DNA of 64,000 nucleotides from Ditylenchus dipsaci (Eukaryota; Nematoda; Chromadorea; Rhabditida; Anguinidae): NCBI GenBank assembly GCA_004194705.1, contig SADC01001100.1, positions 124,001 to 188,000 of the forward strand, read 5' to 3'. Shown piece by piece: positions 1 to 10,499 of this stretch (position 1 is its first letter; each line of letters starts with the position of its first letter). The notes under the pieces were generated by a model. It saw only the letters and a program-made list of their open reading frames with translations, ran no database searches and was not told where the DNA came from. The position numbers and the translations under genes were made by a program.

Positions 1-192
1 TGCGTTTATTTTTTGAGAGGCTGCTCTAATGTAGACGACCTGGCTGACTGTATCGACGTGCATTTTACAAGTATAAAATAAGAGGGGTTCATGAAAATCA
101 TGTCACTTACCGATTCCTGAGCTTTGTGTGAATTTTACGCGACGTCTGTCCTTCCGAACTTTTCTATGCTCCGCCAATTCAAAAGAAACATT
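1..192 (-). CDS. 3' part of an unknown gene (two exons, runs off the left edge)
   Basis: On the minus strand an open, basic stretch containing ELAEHRKVRKDRRRVKF ends at a good GT donor (gtaagt, first base at 110). A 63-base intron ends in tacag at 48, and the frame continues from 47 to the window edge as VSQVVYIRAASQKI. Donor, acceptor and phase agree, which is the main evidence for coding. The 5' limit near 192 is not resolved because an in-frame stop lies just upstream and I see no clear acceptor. The visible peptide is rich in Lys/Arg and I recognise no family. It could be an internal or terminal exon pair of any nuclear or cytosolic protein. Confidence 0.35.
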
Positions 193-835
193 TTTTCAAT
201 GTTTCCAATTTTTGATTAGTCAGACACATAGAAGGACATATTCTCAATGTTTCCGGGAATATTCCCGTTGTACAATCTTACAATCTAGTATTTTATCTAG
301 TTTAACAACTCTCAGAATGTTAATTATGGAGCAGAGTCAATACTTTGTAAAACAAGCAAAGCAATTCACATCAATAAAACCGTATTATTAAATGCAAATA
401 ATCTACACGGAAATGTTAAGCTTAACAGTTGTGGGCTCCTAAACAATGACTTTTTTATGTGTGTCGAAAATTACTTCACTTCCGAATCCAAAGTTAGAGT
501 GATGTGCTCCAATAGACATTCCGGGCATTTGTCGTTGATGTATAAATATGGAGTCTTATCAATCGGCAAACAGTAATTGTGAAGGACTGTAAATTTGACT
601 AATATTTCTGATGAAAATTATATTTAATAACTTGATCCTACTGCTGTGTAAACCGCTCCTTCCAAAGCTAGCGCTGTATAAACCCCTCCCCCAGAGACGT
701 AGCCAGAATTTTTTTCAGAGGTAATGTAGGGGCGACTAAAGGGCACTTATGGGTTATTTTACTTGCACCAATTTCGACTTTCATGCTGTTTTTAATCTAA
801 AAGTTTTTCCGAAAAAAATCAGTGGCGGGGGGGGG

Positions 836-2348
836 GGGTTTAAAGCGTTACTACTCATTTGCGCAAAACTCATTTGCGCAAACTCATTTGCGCAAAACTC
901 ATATGCGCAAAACTCATTTGCGCAAAACTCATTTGCGCAAATTTTTTAAAGTTACAGGTTCGAATCCCGGTGGTAGCAGAAATTTTTTTTTCTTGAATAA
1001 CAACCACAAACTAGTTTTTATTAGACCAGTAAACCTCAGGTTGGATAGGAGGTCAACCTGGTACTTCTTTTGAATAGGCATTCAGCTCCAGAATCCGATA
1101 TTTTGGATTACACTGAAAGTATTGAAAATCAATGTACCCTATCCAAAATTGTAACCTGAACACGGTTTGTTAAGACCAAAATGCTGTTTAACCAACTGGA
1201 ATATCAATACCGTGAGTAGTTACCCACTCTAAGGTGGTCGACCTTAAACTTTTGTGGATTATTGTGAGTAGACAAACAAATTTTGCATGCCTAAATCAAT
1301 TCAGAAAAAAAGGTTTTGGAACATGAAAAACGTAAATTTTTTTTTAAGGCAAGTGGACTACCACTTGGTTTTGTTGTACCCAGGTGGTCGTACCCAGGTT
1401 GAAGAACTCAGGTAAAACTCCCAAGTAGTGAGGATGTTTTTCGGATGTTTTTGCGGGATGTTGTATAGCCCGGATGTTTTTCTATGGCCCAACTTCAGTT
1501 CCACCGGATAATCCATACCAACTTAACCAAGTGGTCGTCCACTCGGATGGAAATTTTTTTACGTTTTTCATGTTCCAAAACTTGTTTTTAGGACTAATTC
1601 AGGCATGCTGAAGATGGTTTGATAGTGGTGAAATGCCGTTTCGCCGAGTATTTTTTGAGTATTCGGCAATAATTGATTTTACCAAACTGGATTTTACCAA
1701 AACTCAAGAAATACCCTACAAAACGGTATTTTACCACTATCAAACCATTTTCATCATGCCTGAATCAGTCCAGAAAACAAGTTTTAAGGCTCGAAAAAGT
1801 AAAAAAAGTTTTTGCTGCAGGTTTTTGCTCCAGGTGGACGACCACTTGGTTTGGTCGGTTAAGACTAAAAAATTAAAATTACACCAAAATTTTTACTGAA
1901 AGTGAGAGTCCAAAAAAGTCATTGAATACACTGAAAGTGAATATAAGACTGAGAGGCAAATTTTTCCTATTGGGTACAACACTGAGAGTGAAAGGCATAG
2001 TGAGAGTGAGAGGAGAAACCACTTATTGTATACGTGGCCTTACAGGACTACTCCAGGACTGGGGTTTCTATTTCAAATCGTGTTCAGGACACGATTCTGA
2101 ATAGGGTATGCTACCTTCAAAGTTATTCCAGTGAAGAAAAAATAATTTCTGCTACCACCGGGATTCGAACCTGTAACTTTAAAAAATTTGCGCAAATGAG
2201 TTTTGCGCAAATGAGTTTTGCGCAAATGAGTTTTGCGCATATGAGTTTTGCGCAAATGAGTTTGCGCAAATGAGTTTGCGCAAATGAGTTTTGCGCAAAT
2301 GAGTTTGCGCAAATGAGTTTTGCGCAAATGAGTAGTAATCGTTTAAAG
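836..2348. mobile_element. Foldback element with GCGCAAATGAG-repeat arms and tRNA-like B boxes
   Basis: Two inverted arms (about 838-1010 and 2080-2348) each hold tandem copies of a 13-15 base unit, CTCATTTGCGCAAAA on the left and its complement on the right. Next to each array lies the same segment with GGTTCGAATCC followed by CGGTGGTAGCA (954-985; complement 2147-2182), which matches the T-arm/B box and 3' acceptor end of a tRNA gene. The middle (1010-2080) holds pieces of another dispersed repeat. Open frames that read through the arms encode only simple peptides and are not genes. Confidence 0.7.
1330..1865. repeat. Dispersed repeat with CCACTTGG/CCAAGTGG palindromic ends
   Basis: Contains the motifs aagtggactaccacttgg, accaagtggtcgtccact and ggtggacgaccacttggt, plus the companion text tgctgaagatggtttgatag. 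The same combination recurs at 6690-7480 (both arms of the large palindrome), 38370-38440 and 39975-40670. It is a degenerate foldback-type repeat. No gene is visible from 192 to 3264. Confidence 0.55.
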
Positions 2349-2557
2349 ACCGGTTCGCCTCCCACCCTTGAAAACGTCCATGATACCTCCCCCTCCCAAT
2401 AATTTGTGAAAGGGTATCTAAAAACCACCGAATTAAAAAAGAAAGTTGTACGAAGGCACTTGTAAGTAATGACCAGGCCCTGATGGCTCATTGACGTACT
2501 TCGAGCTCAGAAATTCGCGAAAAAAAAATTATTTTAGTCAAAGAGACCAATATTTAA

Positions 2558-2775
2558 AGAGGCGTGCTCGTCGCCGATGGAAACATTTTGAAAGGCGTGC
2601 ATCGGTGGCCTAGTGGGATAGCGGCGGCGGACTACGAAAGTCGGTCGTCGGTTCGATTCCCACTAGAGGTATAATTTTTCCTCGACTTTTCCAAAATTTC
2701 TTCAAATTAATTCTCGTTTGAATTGACCTGGTATTCGTCTTTCAAAATATTCCCATCGGCGGCGAGCATGCCCCT
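2558..2775. mobile_element. TTAA-flanked foldback MITE (family C) carrying a tRNA-like segment
   Basis: TTAA at 2554-2557 and again at 2776-2779 flank terminal inverted repeats AGAGGCGTGCTCGTCGCCGA and its near-complement CGGCGGCGAGCATGCCCCT. TTAA target duplication is typical of piggyBac-type transposition, which is known for that superfamily; no transposase is present here. The centre holds a tRNA-like Pol III promoter (separate entry). Related copies lie at 23865, 26358 and 46921. Confidence 0.65.
2588..2672 (+). other. tRNA-derived SINE head (A and B boxes)
   Basis: TGGCCTAGTGGGATAGC looks like a tRNA D-arm/A box, and GGTTCGATTCC 40-50 bases later is a B box. The acceptor strands do not pair, and the T stem has a mismatch, so this is not a usable tRNA gene but a tRNA-derived head. 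It lies inside a TTAA foldback. Confidence 0.5.
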
Positions 2776-3263
2776 TTAAGAGTGATTTTCTGTAAAAGTG
2801 AACCTCTGCATGTCGATAGTGGATTTTGGGTGTGTCGGATTTTTGCATATATACTCTATTTACGATATGTTGAGCACGGATAGCGCTGTTATTTTTGCCT
2901 GTTTCGTGTTTCATTTTCGAGATACAAATCTTCGTAGTTACCTATTCCGAAACATCCAAATTTGGGAAGTTGCCAAGTGACAAACTTTTGAGCATATTAC
3001 TTATGTTTTGATGAATACTTGTAGTAAACTTTGAGATAATTTACTACAATAATTTACTCAATATAAGACCACACCTGGGAAAATCCACTATTGGCAATTT
3101 AATAAGGACGTAGGTCCAAAATTACAGAAAATCACTCTCAAATATTTTTTTTAAGTGATAAAACCATTGGGTAGCCCAAGATTCTAGTTTCTAATCAGGT
3201 ACCATGCTTGCAAAATATAACACAGCAATGTAAATTTCAATTTCTGACTTGTTAGAAAAATAT

Positions 3264-4027
3264 TTAAATATTTGCCTCTTTGACTAAAAGTATTTTTTTA
3301 CGAAGATCTGAACTCGAAGTCGAACTCCAAGTGCTTGAATGATCCATGAGCCTATCAAAGATTATTGGGTATATGATACTAGCATCAGCAACTTTACCAG
3401 TTTTTTCTACTAATTTCAAGAATCCATCCCCGTCTTGATGGCATGAGTGTTCTGTCTTTTCGTTGCGATGAAAATTTCCTGGTTGGATAAATATATTATT
3501 AAAGAAACAGTTGACTGCTTGGTAAGAAAGGGAATTGTTCTTTCCTGGACTGCACTTGTAGCGGAAGTTTTTGTCATCGTGAGTGGTGTTTTTGAGCACT
3601 AGTTCTGATGATGCTTCATTTTTTACGGTGCAAGCTAAATTGATATTCATTAGTAAGTCTTTTGAAACAGTAGTAAACCATATCTAACCCTACCAAATGG
3701 ACGAAACCCACGAAAGTTAGGGCCAAATTGATGGCATATGTACAAGATATGATTGTAAATAAAACGCTGTCCTGGTCTACAAAAAGGTAAAGGAGGAATA
3801 TTGGTCAAGATAATTGCTGAATTTCTCATCAGCGTACCCCGTGGATGTGGACTTGTTTTTTTTGCAAAACTTTCAACAGAAATTTCAGATATTAAAGGAC
3901 TTGACATAGATTGGTTGTTACTGTTGTGGAGCACATTTGGGTGCAGCTCTGCTTTCAAGAATACTGTTTTGTACAAAGTCGAGTGGGTAATAGCTATTGC
4001 AAAAATTACCAAAAAATAAGTTTTCAT
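3264..4027 (-). CDS. Secreted protein with two C-x14-C-x(19-21)-C modules (two exons)
   Basis: Exon 1 runs 4027-3679 and exon 2 runs 3634-3264, joined across a 44-base intron with donor gtttac, branch-like TACTAAT and acceptor tttag. The phases match (G|CT gives Ala117) and the product is 239 residues. The start was chosen because MKTYFLVIFAIAITHS is a good signal peptide; an ATG 15 codons upstream would bury it. Six cysteines follow in two similar modules: C83-RPG, C98, C118, then C144-SPG, C159, C181, spaced C-x14-C-x19-C and C-x14-C-x21-C. Both modules start CxPG, and a CHQ motif follows C98 and C181. I recognise no named family; it could be a matrix, cuticle or venom-like small secreted protein, but function is unknown. 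Without splicing the two exons look like overlapping cistrons (TAATG), which I consider an artefact. Confidence 0.6.
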
Positions 4028-4639
4028 GTTACAACAAAAACACTTATTGAAATTGAGAGAAATAAAGTTCAATGAGATAAATAGGTTATTTGAACAAAAT
4101 ATTCATCTATTTACATACGTACTCAAAACTGTGAAGAACAGTGAGAAAAAAAATGCTTCAAAGATTTACAGAATTATGTTTACCATGAATTTTGTCGCTA
4201 CTCCAAAATAGTCACCAATACCGGGAAAACAAAATACCGGTATTTTGCCCAGCCCTGCTAAAAATTCAAATTTGACGGGGTAAATAAATGATTTGACGGT
4301 GAAAATAAATAATTTGACGGGAAAAAGTACTTACAGCCAATAATTAAAACGGGGGCGAGAAATCCGTGGAAGAAACTTTTGGAGGGACACAAAAATTTTC
4401 TTGATGCCGAAAAACTTTCATAGTCAGTGACTATTAGTCACCAAAAGACTTTTTATTGTGGCCGAAAAAACTTATTCTTGTCGCCGGAAAGCTTTTTGGC
4501 GAGTCTTTTGCGTTGGCGAGTTCTGGCGTTGGCGAGACGGTTGCGTCCCCTATTTTGCCTTGGTCCTCCTAAGGTTTTTGGTCATTTTTTGTATTTTACC
4601 CCGTTTTGGTTACTGGAGCTTTTCGAAAAGAGCTTCTTT

Positions 4640-4695
4640 ATGCATTTTTGATCATGAGTCTTGCTCGGAGTCATGTCTAAGGTGAGTGAGTGCGT
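4640..4695 (+). repeat. Fragment of hairpin repeat family F
   Basis: The segment around gatcatgagtcttgctcgga and tctaaggtgagtgagtgcg matches one edge of the family F repeats at 22080, 25120, 41200, 44880, 47410 and 57290. The stretch 4030-4890 otherwise holds short degenerate repeats and no recognisable gene. Confidence 0.5.
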
Positions 4696-4888
4696 TAGGA
4701 CCACTTAGGGTAAATCTGGACCATTTGGGGTGGACTTGAACCACTGAGGGAAAGAAATTATTGAAGGTTGATCTGAACAACTGAGAGTGGATCTACGCCA
4801 TTGAAGCTGAATCATGTAGGATCAAGCGGCCTTCAATATTTCTTTTCCTTTCCTATACCGGCCATCTAAAGGTTGGTGGTAAGGATGC

Positions 4889-5222
4889 ATATAACACGCC
4901 TCCAATCAAAAGTTTTACCATCAAGGCTGAGCCTTTTTGCCCCCGGCATTTTGGCTGCGCCATTTTGTCACGGGCATTTTGGCTGTGGAGTTTTGCCACC
5001 AAACCGGGCAAATATATACCATTTACCGCTTAGTTGGCCTTTTTAAGGCAATTTTTGAGCCTTTTAGGGCGAAATTCCACAGCAAAAGTGCTCCGGGCAA
5101 ATCGGCACAGCCATAAATTCCGGGGCAAAATGGCACAGGCAAAATGCCCCTGGCAAAATATGCCATTTACCCCCCTATTGGCCTCGATGGTAAAAACTTT
5201 TGTTTGGAGGCGTTTTATATGA
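4889..5222. mobile_element. Foldback element with GGCAAAATG-type repeats
   Basis: Inverted ends cgcctccaatcaaaagtttt (left) and aaaacttttgtttggaggcg (right) enclose arms made of short repeats such as ggcattttggc and its complement gcaaaatgcc. No coding capacity is credible. Confidence 0.55.
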
Positions 5223-5227
5223 CACCA

Positions 5228-6220
5228 GGGCCCGTATTAATAAAGATTACCCTTACCTCTACCTTTTACCCTTACCTCTACCTTTTACCCTTACCTCTAA
5301 CTTTTACTCTTACCTCTAGCTTTTACCCCTACCTCTACCTTTTTTTTACCTTTAACTTTTACCCTTACCTCTACCCTTACCCTTACCACTACCTTTTACC
5401 CCTACCTCTACCCTTACCTCTACCTTCAATTTTTACCCCTACCTTTACCTCTACCTTTTACCATTACCTGTAACTTTTACCATTACCTTAACCTTTTACC
5501 CATAGCTGTATTTCTACCTTCAACTTTTACAAATACATGCAAATACAACTCCTTCGGCACCAAACGATTTATTCAACAACACAACAGTGCAAAGCACACC
5601 TCAACGGACAAAGTAACGATTTACGATAGAATTTCTCATATTCGATCCCGTGTTCATTCTTTGCAATGCGCAGAGATTGCATGCACAGACCCTCCTCGGC
5701 GGCTGATTATCATTCATCTCCTCGTCGTTTTCATCGGACACTCCTCGAAGGCGCCAAATGTTTGCACATATCCGGTGTGAACATTGCGAAAACTAAACTA
5801 AAACAACGATAGAGTGAGAGAAAAAGCACAGTCTTAAAGTAGCGAGCAAAACTCAACAATCCGCACAACAATGAAAGGCACAACAATGAAAAACGGAAGT
5901 TAAATTCGTGTTCAGCGAACTAAAATTGCTTTAGAAATGCTTTACGGGACAATATTTTGAAAATTGAGATGAAGGTAAAAATTTTTACCATGCTACTACC
6001 CATGGTAAAAATATGCCTTGGTCCCCCTCTTGTTTTTTACCCTTACCTCTACCTCTACCTTCACCTCTAGCTTTTATTAATACGGGTAGAGGTGAGGGTA
6101 GAGGTAAGGGTAAAAGGTAGAGGTAGCGGTAGGGGTAAAAAATTCTTTATTAATACGGGTAGAGGTAAGGGTAGAGGTAAGGGTAAAAGGTAAGGGTAAA
6201 TCGATTATTAATACGGGCCC
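5228..6220. mobile_element. Foldback element with CCCTTACCTCTACCTTTT arms
   Basis: The ends are GGGCCCGTATTAATA at 5228 and its complement TATTAATACGGGCCC ending at 6220. Inside each end is a long array of about 18-base units (accttttacccttacctct; complement agaggtaagggtaaaaggt). The central part, roughly 5520-6000, is unique-looking AT-rich DNA without a recognisable gene. No target duplication is obvious. Confidence 0.65.
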
Positions 6221-6257
6221 AGAATTAAAAATCTTTTGAATAAAAATCCTCCCAAGA

Positions 6258-8338
6258 CAAATTTTGAGGACAAAGCTTTTTTTTGCTGCAAAAAGACTTT
6301 TTTTGCTGCAAAAATTAGTTGATGCAAAAAGTCTTTTTTTTGCTGCAAAAAAACTTTTTTTCGCTGCAAAAAGACTTTTTTTGCTGCAAATATTTCTGCT
6401 GCAAAAAGACTTTTTTTTGCTGCAAATCGGCTTTTCTGGTCCAAACTATTTTAGCTGTAATTTTGGCGTGCGGTCAATTGGTCCACGGTCAATTGCTCCA
6501 CGGTCAATTGATCCACGGTCAATTGATCCACGGTCAATTGGTCCACAGGTCAATTGGTCCACAGGTCAATAGCTCCACAAAATTATTTTCAAATTAATCT
6601 TTTTTGTCTTGTGAAGAACTTCTGTTATTTTAACAGTTTTTCGATAATTCAGCCTTAACCCTGCTGGTTAATCCACGCAGCAACCAAACCAGGTGGTCGT
6701 CCACCTGGAGAAATTTTTTTTTTCACGTTTTTCATGTTCCAAAACCCGTTTCCTGGACTGATTCGGACATGCTGAAGATGGTTTGATAGTGGTAAAATGC
6801 CGTTTTCTCGAGCATTTTTATAGTTTTGGTAAAATCGAGTTTTGGTAAAGTCAATTTTATCCAATTACTCGAAAAATACCATGAAAAACCTTATTTTTCT
6901 ATTATCAAGCCATCTTCAGCGTGTCCGAATCAGTCCAGAAAACAAGTTGAAAGTGAAAAAAAGTGAAAAAAAGTTTGATCCAAGTAGACGACCACTTGGT
7001 TTAGTCGGTGCATAGATTATCCATGAAAACTGAGGTTGGATCATAGAAAAACATTGTAAATTTTGAAATTTCTTTACCAGTCGACAATATTACTACCCGG
7101 GTACCAGTACACTGCCTGAGTTTTCCAACCTGAGTACGACTACCTGGGCACAACAAAACCAAGTGGTCGTCCACTTGGATCAAACTTTTTTTCACTTTTT
7201 GGGGTTCCAAAACGTGTTTTCTGGACTGATTCGGACACGCTGAAGATGGCTTGATAATAGAAAAATAAGGTTTTTCATGGTATTTTTCGAGTAATTGGAT
7301 AAAATTGACTTTACCAAAACTCGATTTTACCAAAACTATAAAAATGCTCGAGAAAACGGCATTTTACCACTATCAAACCATCTTCAGCATGTCCGAATTA
7401 GTCCAGGAAACGGGTTTTGGAACATGAAAAACGTGAAAAAAAAAATTTTCCAGGTGGACGACCACCTGGGTTGGTTGCTGCGTGGATTAACCAGCAGGGT
7501 TAAGGCTGAATTATCGAAAAACTGTTAAAATAACAGAAGTTCTTCACAAGACAAAAAAGATTAATTTGAAAATAATTTTGTGGAGCTATTGACCTGTGGA
7601 CCAATTGACCTGTGGACCAATTGACCGTGGATCAATTGACCGTGGATCAATTGACCGTGGAGCAATTGACCGTGGACCAATTGACCGCACGCCAAAATTA
7701 CAGCTAAAATAGTTTGGACCAGAAAAGCCGATTTGCAGCAAAAAAAAGTCTTTTTGCAGCAGAAATATTTGCAGCAAAAAAAAGTCTTTTTGCAGCGAAA
7801 AAAAGTTTTTTTGCAGCAAAAAAAAGACTTTTTGCATCAACTAATTTTTGCGGGCAGCCGACGATTGCGCAAAATCAAATTGCGCTAATTCACATTGCGC
7901 AATGTTCAAATTGCGCAAATGCAAATTGCGCAAACGCAAATTGCGCAAATTTAAATTGCGCCAAAATCAAATTGCGCAAATGTAAATTGCGCTAAAATCA
8001 GCTTACCACATTTTTTCTAAAAAACCACCATCTCGGATTTTTACAGAAAACAAAAACGCAAATGAAAATAGCATCACGGTTTTGATTGAGAATTTATGGT
8101 CTAACAATATTTCTAGGAATGTTAAGCCTTATCAAGAATTTGGCGCAATTTGAATTTACGCAATCTGCATTTGCGCAATTTGATTTTGGCGCAATTCGCA
8201 TTTGCGCAATTTGCATTTGCGCAATTTGAACATTGCGCAATGTGAATTTGCGCAATTTGATTTTGCGCAATCGTCGGCTGCCCATTTTTGCAGCAAAAAA
8301 AGTCTTTTTGCAGCAAAAAAAAGCTTTGTCCAAATTTT
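6258..8338. mobile_element. Large palindromic foldback element, arms about 0.8 kb
   Basis: The sequence is an inverted repeat centred near 7079: position x on the left mirrors about 14158-x on the right up to 7848, and after the nested insertion at 7852-8283 the mirror resumes to about 8338. Arms contain, from outside in, TTTTGCTGCAAAAAGAC repeats, GGTCCACGGTCAATT tandem units (6476-6570; 7590-7690) and a CCACTTGG-type repeat. The arms are nearly identical, so the element is young or homogenised by gene conversion. Reading frames in the arms are mirror shadows and not genes. Confidence 0.75.
7852..8283. mobile_element. Nested foldback element with an 8-bp target duplication (hAT-type)
   Basis: ATTTTTGC occurs directly before (7844-7851) and directly after (8284-8291) an element with inverted ends GGGCAGCCGACGATTGCGC and its complement. 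Arms are tandem TTGCGCAAAT-type units (7860-7995 and 8150-8275) round a unique centre. Cutting out the element and one ATTTTTGC restores the mirror symmetry of the surrounding palindrome, which proves insertion. An 8-bp duplication is the hallmark of hAT transposition. Confidence 0.85.
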
Positions 8339-8776
8339 GAAGGGCAATTTACCGAGGGGCAATTTACCGCCGCCCGCTTTTTTCTTTTCCCTAAATTATT
8401 TTGTCAGCTTGTCTTGAAAAGAAAAGCTTTCGGATAAAAAAGGTTTCTGACGACAAAAATTAGTTCTTGGCGGCAACAATAGGATTTGCCGCTTATTGAG
8501 GTGGTTTATAATCAAGAGTCGACTGTAAATTTAATGTTCAAAACGCCTGAATTATTCATTTGGACCGGAATTTACTTTGACAAAAAAGGTCGCAGATGAC
8601 ATGATCAACAGAACGCAAAAAATGTACAAAAAAGTGCCCCATGAACAAGAGGTGCGTAGGCGTTTTGCTCTTTTTGTGATATTTTTGTGGTTCTGCCTTG
8701 TCACTTGGGCCAGCCACTTGGGCCTTATTTTTAAACCCATTTCGTATTTCGTAAGACATTTTTTAGTCCAGCTAAG

Positions 8777-10303
8777 ATGCTCTGGCCTACCCCTAGTCCT
8801 AAGAGACTTGTATGTTGAAGCTCAAAAAATAACTCTCATTTGGGTTATTTAACTGATTGTTGTTATTTTCGTAGAGTTTCTTCGCTCCAAGGCTGTCTTC
8901 TCTTCGGCTAAATTGCGCTAAGTGCTATGACATTGCGAGACTTAACTAATACGTACGTTAAATTCCTCTTATACAAATGTTCCATTTTCCATGTAGTTTT
9001 TTTGTAGAGCGTGGAATTCCGTTACTCCCAAGTCTCGATTCAATGTTCGAAAGGCTAGAATTCAACTGGATGAAAAGAAAACGCAGAAGAAAATCAATCA
9101 GTTCTTTCCTTCTCGAAAGCGTACATCAGATCAAGTGCATCCGGTGGAATATGTGAAGCGCAGAAAAGAAGCTAGTCTCTTCGATCATGATGATGTAAGA
9201 TTTTTACTGTTGTGATCTGTTTTACAATTTGTTATGAAAATAATTTCTTTTGACGGTGGATATCCCGGCAAATGTCCGCTCGCTACACAGAATTCAGTCC
9301 ATGTGCTCGTTGCAGACCTCTGTGGGGTCTATGGAAAACAGCTTTGATTCGTGTGATGCGCAGGAGGTAACTTGTTTTGTTTGTATACAGCTGTCCTGTG
9401 TATCTACATACTTTCAGGGTGATGTTCGTACGCTTCAAAGAATTCAATCTATGAGTATTTTGCAAACATCTACGGTGGCGATGGAAATCAGCTTTAGCTC
9501 TCCCAAACTCCTCGAAGTAAGATTTTTGAGTCATTTTTGATTCTTAAATAATGAGCGTACTATTGTCAGCACTATTCATTAAAACTGGTCGAGAAGCCTC
9601 AGATTGTTCACAAAGCTTTCCAAAGTATCTCGGGCGAAACTCTCTGCCAGCTAATGACCTCAATGTCGGAAGAGCAGTTCCTCCAGAAGTTCATCCTTAT
9701 TGACTGTCGCTATCCTTTCGAATTCAATGGTGGTCATATCAAGGTTTTTCAAGAATTTATGGTGACAATTATCTTTATTTTTTGCTTCAGGGTTCAATAA
9801 ATCTGCACGACACTGCAAAACTCCAGGATGTCTTCTTTCCAGTCAATCAGAGCAAGTTCGAAGCTGTTCGTTCAAGAATTCCTATTTTCTATTGTGAGTT
9901 CTCCCAAAAACGTGGTCCTAACATGTGAGTGCTGACTACCATAGCTGCTTACATCTATTTGTTGTTAATACAGGGCAGGTGAGCTGCGGCGTAATGATCG
10001 CAAGCGAAATCTCTACAATTATCCAAAGATTGACTACAATGAGGTAATCATTGTACAAAATAACTACTGTTTAATAACACAGTCTAACTTAGATCTACGT
10101 GGTTGATCGGGGCTATCGTAAGTATTTCGTCGAGGATAATTTTGTGGTCAGTATTTTGCTTTTTTGTCGGTTGGTACGAATATGGAATTTATTTTTAGAA
10201 TTTCTGCGAGCCTAAGGCCTATGTTCCAATGCTGCATCCAAACCATTTGGAAGAGCTCAAGCGGTACTCCATGCATCGAAAGAACTTCAAGCGAAGCTAT
10301 TAA
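8777..10303 (+). CDS. cdc25: CDC25-family dual-specificity phosphatase (cell-cycle activator)
   Basis: CDC25 enzymes remove inhibitory phosphates from the ATP-loop Thr/Tyr of cyclin-dependent kinases and so trigger entry into mitosis. Exons: 8777-8809, 8875-8921, 9008-9194, 9253-9366 (optional copy), 9418-9516, 9570-9743, 9791-9924, 9974-10043, 10093-10143, 10199-10303; all phases agree, giving 337 residues, or 299 without 9253-9366. The rhodanese-type catalytic domain is clear: [20 protein letters not shown], the active loop YCEFSQKRG (Cys-x5-Arg), then ELRRNDR, GYRKYF and NFCEPKAYVPM near the C-terminus. The residue before the catalytic Cys is Tyr where the family normally has His. The N-terminus has PTPSPKR (possible CDK sites) and QKKINQFF, a PIP-box match. 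The gene ends in NFKRSY and TAA. The start follows a T-rich AG by 12 bases. Short introns and no frame breaks suggest a working gene. Confidence 0.93.
9253..9516 (+). repeat. Tandem-duplicated exon pair inside the CDC25 gene
   Basis: Exons 9253-9366 and 9418-9516 encode related peptides, NVRSLHRIQSM and DVRTLQRIQSM, followed by similar Leu-Gln-Thr-Ser segments. Both have phase 0 at each end, so either can be skipped without changing the frame. The second has a normal acceptor (actttcag); the intron before the first has no AG at its end. Confidence 0.75.
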
Positions 10304-10499
10304 GGTGCCTATATTCCATTTCCTCAAGTATTGTTCCCGGCATGATTGTCTCTAATGTTCCTCCTCTTTGTTTGTTGCTAACTCATTTGTCGTCATTAAC
10401 TCTTGTCGTTCGGCTGCTGTTTGTGTTGTTTGATTGACATAAATCCCTTATTCACTCTATTATCCTCTGATTGCTCTTGTTCATTTATCTGCCTAGTGG

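Noticed and set aside
749..1073. Open frames with FAQNSFAQ or LRKTHLRK repeats
   Set aside because: They are translations of the GCGCAAATGAG tandem array and occur as mirror pairs in the other arm; no start context, introns or family match.
2588..2672. Functional tRNA gene
   Set aside because: A and B boxes are present but the acceptor stem cannot pair and the T stem has a mismatch.
3640..3660. Overlapping stop-start TAATG as a bicistronic transcript
   Set aside because: A 44-base GT-AG intron with TACTAAT branch point joins both frames in phase and gives one protein.
5144..5473. Telomere-like CCCTTACC repeats
   Set aside because: Units are irregular, occur inverted on both sides of an internal region and are bounded by a GGGCCCGTATTAATA tip, so they are foldback arms and not a telomere.
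6208..8316. CRISPR-like spaced repeats
   Set aside because: The repeats are directly abutting minisatellite units in inverted arms of mobile elements, in an intron-bearing eukaryotic genome; no cas genes.
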